This document shows positions 7,877-15,534 of a stretch of DNA of 64,000 nt, piece after piece. The notes under the pieces are model-generated. The model was not told where the DNA came from, did no database searches, and was given only the letters and a program-made list of their open reading frames with translations. The DNA is taken from contig JAADER010000033.1 of the NCBI GenBank assembly GCA_013153275.1, positions 1-64,000 of the forward strand. The letters run 5' to 3'. The first letter of the stretch is position 1. Every line of letters begins with the position of its first letter. The translations under genes and the position numbers were made by a program. This DNA comes from Thermoproteota archaeon (lineage in GTDB: Archaea > Thermoproteota > Thermoprotei > Thermoproteales > Thermocladiaceae).

Positions 7877-10123
7877 CTAGGTTGGTGATACGTAGACATG
7901 TAACATGTTTAGCGTGTGCCAGAATCCGAACAGGTTCGGTACTAGTCCACTTACCTTCGGGTTCACTATATATATTCCCTTCAGCGCTGCAAGCCACACT
8001 CTCACAGCCTGTAGTGTACAGTAGTATGTTGACCAGTAGAATAGTTCTTTTCTCTGCTGGAGTGAGCTGAACTTTCCATTCTCAAGCTCCCATGTTGCCT
8101 TGTACAGGCTCATATGTAGCTCAGGTATGTAGACCTTAGATGCATTGTACTGCCAGTATCCTGGTGTTCCCCATCCTGGCATTAGTGAGTACATTGCGCA
8201 GAAGCTGAATGGGTTCTCGTCGTGGTACTTCTCTATCTCCGTATCTATCCAGCCCTCTGTGTATATCATCCACTTCATGTCAGCTGGGTTGGAACCGTAC
8301 ACCATCGTATATGCCTGCTCTCCAGTTATCGGCTTGTCTATGACCTCGAAACCAAGCTTCTTCAGTATGCTCTCCACATACGATCCTATCTCGCTTCTCT
8401 GGTCCTCTATTCTTCTTGCAACTATTATCTTTACAGGAACCAGCTTTCCTCCCGTCGTGTTTAGTGGACAGTACCATTTGCCATTCTTGTATACGTAGCC
8501 GTGCGCCTTCAGCGTGTCATATATTAGCTTCCATCCTTTCTGCCAGTTATAGCTCAGGTCAAGCTTATATATTATTGGCTCTATTATCTGGTAATCAGTC
8601 TTGTACTGTGGTGGTATTCCTATGAAGTAGAGTGGCTCAGCATATCCTAGATATATGTGCTTCACAATGTAGTTTCTATCTACTAGATAGTTGAATGCGA
8701 ATCTGACATTAGCATAGACGAATGGGTTACAGTAGATTCCGTTTGCCTTGGCGTTAGAGTCTGGAGGTGCAGGGTTGAATAGTAGGTCCACATATCCGTT
8801 TCCTAGTGCGTATACTTTTAGCCACTTGCTATACCCCTTTGATATCAGTGTTGCAGCCTCGGTTGGGCTTAGACTGAACAAGTATCCTGTCAATATTCCT
8901 GATGTAACCTCGGTAACGGCCTCTGAACGTGGAACGGTCTCTATCATTATCTTCTTGTACTTCCATACATCGTCAGGTACCGGTGTGACGTTCAGATGCA
9001 TCACGTTGTTGAGTATGTAGTCGAAGGCTTTTCCGTGAATCGGATAGTATGGCCATACCTTAAGCTCGACTTTTCTCTGATGGAAGTAGACGTGAGTTAT
9101 CATGTAGTATCCATCTCCTATCCAGCCGTGCTGGTACGTATTTATGAACTTTAGAACAAGGTCATAGAGCTTAGATGCCTCGCTTGGCGTGACAGTTCCT
9201 AGTATGTTCTTCCAGCTGGCTGGTGCGTTCTTTATTGCTGGCGGGACCGTGCCCTCCTTAGCAAGCTTCTCAAGCTCAGGTACTAGGTACGTCTCTACTG
9301 AGCTGTAGTCCTTCAGATCTATACAGGGTACCTTCTTTGTTGATGCTGTCTGGTCTGTTACAGCTACCTTTCCACTTGCTGCGACAAGCTCTATAGCATA
9401 GACTTCTGGCCATGGTAGGGACGGCCAGAGTAGTGCGTTTATAACTATCTTACCGTAGTACGGATGTGTGTAGTTTACATATACTACATATGCCGTCTTG
9501 TTTAATATGTTTATAGCCTTGATTATTGGGAAGAAGGTTGGTGCAACAAGAGACGCATATACAGGATCATAGAATGTCTGGTTCGGAACCCACTTCTTAG
9601 CCCACTCCCAGTTCAGGTAGTACTCATATATTATGTCCCATAGTGTCTCAGTCTGATTGTCCTGCCATCTGCTGAGCCTACAGTTGAAGACAACCGCATT
9701 CAGAGCCGTTCCATTCACCTTGACCCATCTCATAAGCTTTCCATTCCATGCATAACCGTTTATCTTTAGTGGACCGTGAATGACCTTGAACTTGCACTGG
9801 AATGGAACGACGTCTCCCGTGAGTGGGTTCCTGACTACTGGATTAGCCGCAACTAGACTTAGGACATCGTAATCGTAGATCCAAGCATTTACCATCGTGT
9901 TCCATGGATTCCACTCTACAGTCCATGCATGCAGGTTCCCATACTTCATGAACTCTATCTGCGCGAGCTTCGATGTAGGTACCGTAGGTGTCGTAGGCTT
10001 AGTAGGCTTTGTTGGAGTGACGACCTTCTTCGCAGCATGGTGAAGTGCAACCCACGCTCCAACACCTATGACTATTATGGCTATTATGACGCCTATAATT
10101 ATGCCTACTGTTTTCTTGGACAT
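7877..10123 (-). CDS. ABC transporter substrate-binding protein, family 5 (membrane-anchored)
   Basis: This 748-residue protein would capture the substrate outside the cell for the importer encoded downstream. Residues 5-27 are a single hydrophobic helix after a short basic start (MSKKT). A Thr/Pro/Lys-rich linker (TPTKPTKPTTPTVPT) follows; such linkers are likely glycosylated in archaea. The body has the SBP_bac_5 pattern, for example VRFAFNYLVDRNYIVKHIYLG. It is longer than bacterial DppA (about 530), as is common in crenarchaea. It is first in the unit and separated by 131 bp from the permeases, in line with the higher expression binding proteins usually need. The ligand is not predictable. 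Confidence 0.9.
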   Translation of the reverse strand: MSKKTVGIIIGVIIAIIVIGVGAWVALHHAAKKVVTPTKPTKPTTPTVPTSKLAQIEFMKYGNLHAWTVEWNPWNTMVNAWIYDYDVLSLVAANPVVRNPLTGDVVPFQCKFKVIHGPLKINGYAWNGKLMRWVKVNGTALNAVVFNCRLSRWQDNQTETLWDIIYEYYLNWEWAKKWVPNQTFYDPVYASLVAPTFFPIIKAINILNKTAYVVYVNYTHPYYGKIVINALLWPSLPWPEVYAIELVAASGKVAVTDQTASTKKVPCIDLKDYSSVETYLVPELEKLAKEGTVPPAIKNAPASWKNILGTVTPSEASKLYDLVLKFINTYQHGWIGDGYYMITHVYFHQRKVELKVWPYYPIHGKAFDYILNNVMHLNVTPVPDDVWKYKKIMIETVPRSEAVTEVTSGILTGYLFSLSPTEAATLISKGYSKWLKVYALGNGYVDLLFNPAPPDSNAKANGIYCNPFVYANVRFAFNYLVDRNYIVKHIYLGYAEPLYFIGIPPQYKTDYQIIEPIIYKLDLSYNWQKGWKLIYDTLKAHGYVYKNGKWYCPLNTTGGKLVPVKIIVARRIEDQRSEIGSYVESILKKLGFEVIDKPITGEQAYTMVYGSNPADMKWMIYTEGWIDTEIEKYHDENPFSFCAMYSLMPGWGTPGYWQYNASKVYIPELHMSLYKATWELENGKFSSLQQRKELFYWSTYYCTLQAVRVWLAALKGIYIVNPKVSGLVPNLFGFWHTLNMLHVYVSPT

Positions 10124-10161
10124 TCAGAATTCTTAGACTGTTAGAGTAATTATTAAGTATT

Positions 10162-10175
10162 ATTATCTAGATAAT
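10162..10175. promoter_or_regulatory. 14-bp perfect palindrome in a divergent promoter region
   Basis: ATTATCTAGATAAT is a perfect palindrome within the 63-bp AT-rich space between the minus-strand binding-protein gene and the plus-strand small membrane protein gene. TATA-like tracts for both directions are in the same space. It could be an operator for a dimeric regulator, but base composition makes a chance palindrome possible. Confidence 0.35.
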
Positions 10176-10186
10176 TTATTGAAAGT

Positions 10187-10384
10187 ATGGCTAATGTAAA
10201 TCCTAGACAAACCATAATTGCCATAATTATCGCAATAGTCGGCACAATAATAAGCTATGTAGGAGGTTATATTTACGAAAATCTTACAATAGCGATAATA
10301 GGAGCAATAATAGCCATGGTAGGTGTATTCTTCATACTCAGAGAGATAATCAGAATATTCATGCCACAGATAGAGGAACAATGA
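10187..10384 (+). CDS. small two-helix membrane protein, function unknown
   Basis: A 65-residue protein with two hydrophobic helices (about residues 9-27 and 33-52) separated by the short loop GGYIYEN, and a charged C-terminus. Its stop codon overlaps the start of the Thg1-like gene by ATGA, so the two are cotranslated. The frame is supported by this overlap and by the membrane-protein pattern; no family was recognised. It shares a divergent promoter region with the ABC binding-protein gene. Confidence 0.6.
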   Translation: MANVNPRQTIIAIIIAIVGTIISYVGGYIYENLTIAIIGAIIAMVGVFFILREIIRIFMPQIEEQ

Positions 10385-11124
10385 GCATAACAGACAGAGC
10401 TCTCACGACGTTAATAATGAGCATACCTATAGGAAAGCTTCATAACATGTTCAAGAACAGAGAGATTACATCAGAAAAAGTCGACCCTCCCTTCATAGTG
10501 AGACTAGACGGAGTCAAGTTCGGCAAGAGACTTCAACGTTTCCAGAGGCCTAGAGATAGAACCGTGCATGAGGCACTTCTCATGTCCGCTGAGAGAATAA
10601 TGAGGTACATGGGAGCAGAGTTAGGATACGTGACCTCGGACGAGATAAACATACTTTTCCTCAGGTACAGCCCATATAGTTCAAGATATTTCAAAATAAT
10701 ATCAATATCCTCAGGAATAGCGTCATCAGCAACAACGAACATGCTAAAGACAGAGCTCTTCTATGATTCTAGAATAATAAAAGTATATAATATAGATGAA
10801 ATTTTCAAATACATACTATATAGAGTTAGGACAGGTTTTAACAATTTCGTATCGTCGCTCTGCCACATCTATGGTAAGATTCCTAGAGAATATACACCAC
10901 ATATTCAGGACATGATATGTATAGCTATGAAGATAAGAAAAGATATTGAAAATTGGGAGCTCTTTGGAACATTACTCTACAGAGAGAAATATTTCAAGAC
11001 CTGCGAAGACCGCATAAGTGGAGGTAGAGTTCAAGTTAGAAGAAGTAGGATCGTGAGGAGAGAGGTAAGCATAGATGTGGTACATGAGCTCAGGAACATC
11101 ATGGAGACGCTATTCAAGTCTTAG
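10381..11124 (+). CDS. Thg1-like tRNA 3'-5' nucleotidyltransferase
   Basis: Thg1 and Thg1-like proteins add nucleotides in the 3'-5' direction, either G-1 on tRNA-His or in 5'-end repair of tRNAs. The 247-residue length fits. The first metal-binding region is IVRLDGVKFGK (family RxDGRGFxxF) and the second is VTSDEINILF (family SDExSFVF), so both catalytic Asp positions are kept. The motif between them is less standard, so repair-type activity is as likely as tRNA-His guanylylation. Tail-to-tail with the methyltransferase gene (15-bp overlap). Confidence 0.82.
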   Translation: MSITDRALTTLIMSIPIGKLHNMFKNREITSEKVDPPFIVRLDGVKFGKRLQRFQRPRDRTVHEALLMSAERIMRYMGAELGYVTSDEINILFLRYSPYSSRYFKIISISSGIASSATTNMLKTELFYDSRIIKVYNIDEIFKYILYRVRTGFNNFVSSLCHIYGKIPREYTPHIQDMICIAMKIRKDIENWELFGTLLYREKYFKTCEDRISGGRVQVRRSRIVRREVSIDVVHELRNIMETLFKS

Positions 11125-11799
11125 CACCATAGCTACATCATTTAAGTATCCTCCTACTTTTAGGACAGATGATACAACTATTCTAATAGAAAGTCTGTAG
11201 ATTAGCTTTGCCTTATGTATCTCCTCACTGAGCTCATTCCTCGTGTAAAGGTGATAGTAACGTTCAACCTTATTGTTAAGTTTCCAGCTCCATGGAACTA
11301 TCAGGTCTGAGTCTGATGACAACGTTATATATCTTCTGATTCTGTTCTTGCTTTCAACTCTCCACACTGTTAATACTAGCCTTCCCGATTTACGCAGGAT
11401 TCTGCACATCTCGTATATTGCTCTAATACGATTCTCTCTAGATGGTATATGGTGAAGCGTTGCTATACATGTCACCACGGTAGCTATGTTGTCTCTCACA
11501 GGTAGCATACGTATGTCACCACATATTACGTTGATTTCTCCGCATCTTTTCTTAAGATTCTTCAACATGTTGAAACATACATCAATACCTACATATCTCG
11601 TCCTGAGTCTCTTTATCAGGTACTCAGCATTAGCTCCAGAGCCACAGCCTGCATCTACTGTCAATCCCGTGTCTCCCTCTATCTCTACAAGTCTGAGAGC
11701 CTCGTGCCAGGGTCTTCTTCTGGACTCGTTAAATATCTGGGCTATCTTCTCGTAACTCTCCTTCACTTTTTCTCTCAGTATTCTGCTGGCGTCTATCAT
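11110..11799 (-). CDS. class I SAM-dependent methyltransferase (Trm9/UbiE-like)
   Basis: The 229-residue protein has the SAM-binding motif I DAGCGSGANAEYL, motif post-I VGIDVCFNMLK, and the methyltransferase-11 TCIATLHHIPS segment. The opening YEKIAQIFNESRRRPW resembles the start of archaeal Trm9-like tRNA wobble-uridine methyltransferases, but substrate is not shown. The ATG start overlaps the upstream SWIM gene by 71 bases in another frame; a GTG at codon 12 would shorten this to 38. The overlap argues for cotranscription with the SWIM protein. Confidence 0.8.
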   Translation of the reverse strand: MIDASRILREKVKESYEKIAQIFNESRRRPWHEALRLVEIEGDTGLTVDAGCGSGANAEYLIKRLRTRYVGIDVCFNMLKNLKKRCGEINVICGDIRMLPVRDNIATVVTCIATLHHIPSRENRIRAIYEMCRILRKSGRLVLTVWRVESKNRIRRYITLSSDSDLIVPWSWKLNNKVERYYHLYTRNELSEEIHKAKLIYRLSIRIVVSSVLKVGGYLNDVAMVLRLE

Positions 11800-12205
11800 A
11801 TAGCCATCTTATCCTATATACATCTAGGGCCTTTCCGGTCTTAAATACGTTTATCACGTTCCACAGCATCAGAACTGCGAGCACGTGTTTACATATCCTT
11901 CCTCTGTACATTGTTGCCTCACAGTTACACTTGTAGCCATAGTAGCCGACAGTTACATAGTAGTAATGTCCTGGTCTGCTCTCTGAAGGTACTCTTGCTC
12001 TTATCCCTATTATCTCGTTGTTCTCTATCTTTATGTCTATTATTTCTGCTGCTCTTGCTAGGTTGAGCGCATCTAGAATTTTCTCTAGTCTCATATTAAG
12101 TACTTCGCTTATCTTTTTTGCGAACTCCCTGATCTCCTTTCCTATCTCCCTAGTTACCTCTACTAGGTCTTTCTCGCTCACTTCTCCTAAACTTTCAGTC
12201 TTCAC
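11729..12205 (-). CDS. SWIM zinc-finger protein
   Basis: A 158-residue protein with the SWIM signature CNCEATMYRGRICKHVLAVL (CxCxnCxH) at about residues 94-113. The N-terminal half is helical and charged, and a short region before the finger (YYYVTVGYYGYKCNC) matches the usual SWIM beta strands. SWIM domains bind nucleic acid or protein partners. It precedes and overlaps a methyltransferase gene, so it may help recruit substrate RNA, but that is inference. Confidence 0.75.
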   Translation of the reverse strand: MKTESLGEVSEKDLVEVTREIGKEIREFAKKISEVLNMRLEKILDALNLARAAEIIDIKIENNEIIGIRARVPSESRPGHYYYVTVGYYGYKCNCEATMYRGRICKHVLAVLMLWNVINVFKTGKALDVYRIRWLYDRRQQNTERKSEGELREDSPDI

Positions 12206-12266
12206 TCCTTATAAACAGTTCACCAGAGCATCACTAATATTAACCTTCTCAAAACTAAGACTCTGC

Positions 12267-13457
12267 GTGAGAATAATCACATTATCGAACGTTAAACACT
12301 ACTTCAGATGCAACATGTGTGGTGCATGTTGTAAGGGAAGTGTTGAACTTACTCCAAGAGAGTTCGAGAAGATAAGACAGCTGGGAAGAAAGCTGGGACT
12401 GAGAGTTCCAATAGAGCTTAGAGACTACATCTACGTATCGAAGATAATAATGAAGCCAATAGAGGACTCGGAAGGTGAGAAATGGTGCGTATTCCTTAAA
12501 AGAGAAGACGGAAGAGCACTATGTCAAATATATGAGGACAGACCCGCCTTCTGCAGACTGTACCCCCTCTACATGGGATACTCAAGAGAGCAGGACACTA
12601 TATATGTTGATGTAGTCCATTGCCCAAATATGAGACATAACGATCCAAGAGACAGAGAGGAGATAGACCAGAGCTACGTTGAGAAGTGTATAAAAGAGAT
12701 AGTCGAGCGTGACGACACGATACTTAACATAGTTCCATCACTAGATAGAGAGAGCATAGTCCTGGATCTCGGCGACAGAATAGTAACTACGAAGTTATAT
12801 AAAAAGTTCTATCTTGTGAAGGAGATTAATGAGAAGATATTAGAGATGTTTAGAGAGTCTGACAGGAAGTTGAGAGATATTCTTGATATTATGTTCAGAT
12901 TCCAGTCCTGTATAAAGGACTCAACTATAGAGGCGTCAAACAGGGAGATATCCTCGATAGATGGTATTAGAGATACAGTAATGCGAGGTCTTGAAAGATT
13001 CTACAATAACTACATGTTCAGAGACCCAGAGCTCTCTCATACTATTAACCTGATGATGTCAGACATGGGGCTAAGTATCGAGAGCTCTCTTCTCGTAGTT
13101 CACGATATGGTGTCCTTTAAGACAAGGCTGTTTAAGATCGATTATAGAGAACTGTTAGATACCTACATCGGTGAGCTATCTGGGATAGTTAGCGAGTACC
13201 TCTGTCAGCGTTTTCCCATATTTCACCAGATATATTATCTTCCTCTTGAGGTAGTGTACTCTCATGGTTTCGCTCCCATCCTCATAGTGCTCACAATATA
13301 CTACATGTGTCTCCGAAAGATACATGACATCGATGAGATCGCTGCATGTGTCGATATGGGCGGTCTACCCTATGTTTTTAAGTACGTGAGCACCTTTGTC
13401 AAACTTACATATTCCTCTTATTTTCAGGATAGTTGGCGTAGAGTAATAGAAGTCTAG
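12267..13457 (+). CDS. YkgJ-family metal-cluster protein with long C-terminal extension
   Basis: The N-terminal 170 residues carry the YkgJ (putative zinc- or iron-chelating) Cys pattern: CNMCGACCKG, then CVFLKREDGRALCQIYEDRPAFCRLYP, then VHCP. The remaining roughly 220 residues are unrecognised and mainly helical. The frame is open from 12018 but that part is antisense to the SWIM gene. I choose GTG at 12267 because the conserved domain starts about 15 codons later and a TATA-like CTTATAAAC lies at 12208-12216. The protein would have 396 residues. The function of YkgJ proteins is not settled; a second, short member is at 36423-36983. Confidence 0.7.
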   Translation: MRIITLSNVKHYFRCNMCGACCKGSVELTPREFEKIRQLGRKLGLRVPIELRDYIYVSKIIMKPIEDSEGEKWCVFLKREDGRALCQIYEDRPAFCRLYPLYMGYSREQDTIYVDVVHCPNMRHNDPRDREEIDQSYVEKCIKEIVERDDTILNIVPSLDRESIVLDLGDRIVTTKLYKKFYLVKEINEKILEMFRESDRKLRDILDIMFRFQSCIKDSTIEASNREISSIDGIRDTVMRGLERFYNNYMFRDPELSHTINLMMSDMGLSIESSLLVVHDMVSFKTRLFKIDYRELLDTYIGELSGIVSEYLCQRFPIFHQIYYLPLEVVYSHGFAPILIVLTIYYMCLRKIHDIDEIAACVDMGGLPYVFKYVSTFVKLTYSSYFQDSWRRVIEV

Positions 13458-13649
13458 CACTAGCCGAAGTATGACGTTGCTCCAGTTCAGTCTATCTCTC
13501 TCCTTCATGTTTCTCTCTATCTCTCTCTTGCTTTCCCGAAGACCTATACCACACCGTGGACATTGTATCTCAACGAACATCTTTTTCTCTAATAGTATAA
13601 GATTGTTTCCGCATATTGGACACTTGTAGTCTAGAGTTATCTTGACCAT
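13365..13649 (-). CDS. small zinc-ribbon protein
   Basis: The 94-residue frame has two CxxC knuckles, CPICG at about residue 10 and CPRCG at about 31, spaced as in a zinc ribbon, followed by a basic/acidic helix (RESKREIERNMKERDRLNW). The last 30 residues overlap the convergent YkgJ gene by 93 bases and show no clear pattern, so the true end of the conserved part may be earlier. No function assigned. Probably real because of the knuckles and the ATG start outside the neighbouring gene. Confidence 0.55.
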   Translation of the reverse strand: MVKITLDYKCPICGNNLILLEKKMFVEIQCPRCGIGLRESKREIERNMKERDRLNWSNVILRLVLDFYYSTPTILKIRGICKFDKGAHVLKNIG

Positions 13650-13712
13650 CGAGTACTTATCTGCGTATACGTTTTTTATACCGTTTCCTGTATCCTATCT
13701 CATAAGTATACA

Positions 13713-14555
13713 CTAAAACTTTCGGAGAACCTTGTGGAAGATCTCTACTATCCTATCTACGACATCGTTAAACCTCGACAAGACAAAGCTAGACCTAGGA
13801 AGCTCAAGAATTACTCTCTCACCTAGATCCCTACCGCTAACATCAACTGCATGAGCATTGCATACAGAAGCGCATACATATGCTGCAGATATGTCTACCA
13901 CACGAAGCTTATTCCTAACATCTATGAACCCTGTAAATTTTCCGAGAACTGACTGCATCATCTCTATGCTTGCGGCTCCAAATATCCTTACCTTGACGTC
14001 AGGAAACGTAATCCAGAACTCTCTCAAAAACTCGAGCATCATCTCCCTGTTACGAGGCTCGACATATATTACGAAGCTTGGTTTCTCGTGAGGAAACTCT
14101 CTGAACATTATGTCGTCTCCCTCTATCTTGAAGACCTTAGTCTCTTTATCTGAGTAGTATATTACATTTCTGGGTACATAGTTGATCACGCCTACCTGTA
14201 AGTCTCTTATCATAGTTCTATCTCCTCTATATCTACCTGCTGCTATTGAGACGGCGTAAAATGGTAAGTTTGAGACGAAGTTAGCTGATCCGTCTAGAGG
14301 GTCCACGACGAAGATGTATCTAGGGTTGGTGTTGCTTGTGCGTACTATCCCATGTTCCTCACAGACTATTATGCTATCTATCTCTCTTCTCTTTATCTCG
14401 TCTATTATCAGATTCTCAACTTCTAGGTCTATCTTTCGAGTGACGTCGTCCTGCGACCTAGCTACTATGTCTATGGATCCTAGATCTAGAGCTCTCTTCC
14501 TCAGTAGATCACCAGCTCTCTTAGCTATGTCTAACGTGAGCTCAAGTAGATCCAT
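13713..14555 (-). CDS. inositol monophosphatase / fructose-1,6-bisphosphatase family phosphatase
   Basis: This 280-residue member of the Mg-dependent, Li-sensitive phosphatase family has the metal motif CEEHG (family EExG), the signature VDPLDGSANF, and a later DISAAYV in place of WDxAA. The Asp that normally activates water in the last motif is therefore present but in an altered context. Archaeal enzymes of this type hydrolyse inositol-1-phosphate and often fructose-1,6-bisphosphate. It is preceded only by a short AT-rich gap, so it is probably monocistronic. Confidence 0.85.
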   Translation of the reverse strand: MDLLELTLDIAKRAGDLLRKRALDLGSIDIVARSQDDVTRKIDLEVENLIIDEIKRREIDSIIVCEEHGIVRTSNTNPRYIFVVDPLDGSANFVSNLPFYAVSIAAGRYRGDRTMIRDLQVGVINYVPRNVIYYSDKETKVFKIEGDDIMFREFPHEKPSFVIYVEPRNREMMLEFLREFWITFPDVKVRIFGAASIEMMQSVLGKFTGFIDVRNKLRVVDISAAYVCASVCNAHAVDVSGRDLGERVILELPRSSFVLSRFNDVVDRIVEIFHKVLRKF

Positions 14556-14605
14556 TTACGTGGTTTAGAAAAGGTTAAGTATTAAACGTATTATCTTTCA
14601 TAGCT

Positions 14606-14655
14606 GTGATGAGCACGCTGGTAGCAGATGCGATGAAGATGGTCAGAGGTTCTGA
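14606..14655 (+). ncRNA. candidate C/D box guide RNA (weak)
   Basis: In the 165-bp space between two minus-strand genes, a perfect C box GTGATGA (14606-14612) and a D box CTGA (14652-14655) are 50 bases apart overall, the usual archaeal sRNA size. A C'-like GCGATGA is at 14630-14636, preceded by a D'-like CAGA at 14625-14628. The second guide would be about 15 bases, longer than usual, D' is imperfect, and no terminal stem is seen. I could not match either guide to an rRNA or tRNA site. Confidence 0.3.
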
Positions 14656-14720
14656 TCAGACGGTACGTGAACTCTTCATTTATTCTGATCCGGGAGCTGT
14701 CATCACTTGCTGCTTACTCT

Positions 14721-15437
14721 CTAGTCAAGATACTTATCTACGTTTCTCCATATTGGAGCTAGGTGTGGAGCTATATAGTACTCATTTATCACTTTAACGT
14801 CAAGCTTCTCGAAGTCTCTTATAGCTATGTTGCAGTACATTATGAGACCGATCTTGTTGAGCTCGACGACAGCTATCTCAAGCTTCTTCATATCGACCTC
14901 CTCCTCACCATATACCTCCTTTATCCTGTCCTTGTAATGTTCTCCAAGCCACTTCTCGTCAAACACTATTGAACCAACAGTCATTAGCTCTCGATCAAGT
15001 GCTAGCACTCTTAGAAGTTTTTTAGCATAGTCGCTCATTAGTTTAAGCTTGTGTTTAATGTTCTCCACATATAGTCTACATAGATCCTCGCGTTCGGAGA
15101 AGTACCATACTAGGAACATGTTTATTATCTGGCTCATCTTCATCTCTCTGTCTCCTATCTTCACCACTGTACGTAGGGCCTCCTTGGGGTCAGGTTGAGC
15201 TCCAAGTTCTTTCAGGAGCTCTTCTGCTATCCTGTTCCACATGTCTCTGAGATCTCTGTATCCTAGAGAGAAGTACACGACGTAGTGTTTATATACGCAC
15301 ATGTCGATACAGTGTAGTGCTATCCATGCTCTGTCGAAGCTGTATATCAGGTTGCGTGTGTTAAGCTCTCTCTCGAACATGTCCTTGAACTTCCTGTAGA
15401 CACTCTTCAATTTCTCGTCGATGACGAGGCTTCCCAC
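14721..15437 (-). CDS. hypothetical protein, function unknown
   Basis: A 238-residue, highly charged, mostly helical protein with no recognised domain, signal peptide or membrane helix. Notable segments are IYSFDRAWIALHCIDMCVYKH and the acidic EVYGEEEVDMKKLE. It is divergent from glmS across a 97-bp region that holds the glmS TATA box. The frame is supported by its length, codon use like the neighbours and an ATG start. Confidence 0.65.
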   Translation of the reverse strand: MGSLVIDEKLKSVYRKFKDMFERELNTRNLIYSFDRAWIALHCIDMCVYKHYVVYFSLGYRDLRDMWNRIAEELLKELGAQPDPKEALRTVVKIGDREMKMSQIINMFLVWYFSEREDLCRLYVENIKHKLKLMSDYAKKLLRVLALDRELMTVGSIVFDEKWLGEHYKDRIKEVYGEEEVDMKKLEIAVVELNKIGLIMYCNIAIRDFEKLDVKVINEYYIAPHLAPIWRNVDKYLD

Positions 15438-15495
15438 AGTCTATGAGTACCTTCGTCGAGACTCAAAAACATTCCGAGGAGGTGTACAGAGAGTA

Positions 15496-15506
15496 TCTAT
15501 ATAAGG
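15496..15506 (+). promoter_or_regulatory. TATA box for the glmS operon
   Basis: TCTATATAAGG lies about 30 bases before the GTG start of glmS. The predicted transcription start would fall at or within a few bases of that codon, so the mRNA is likely leaderless. This supports GTG 15535 as the start. Confidence 0.6.
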
Positions 15507-15534
15507 TAGATAGATCCATAGATATCGTAGAAAC

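Noticed and set aside
14606-14797. 63-codon plus-strand frame between the phosphatase gene and the hypothetical gene
   Set aside because: It overlaps the end of the minus-strand gene, has no ribosome-binding site or motif, and the same bases fit a C/D RNA at least as well.
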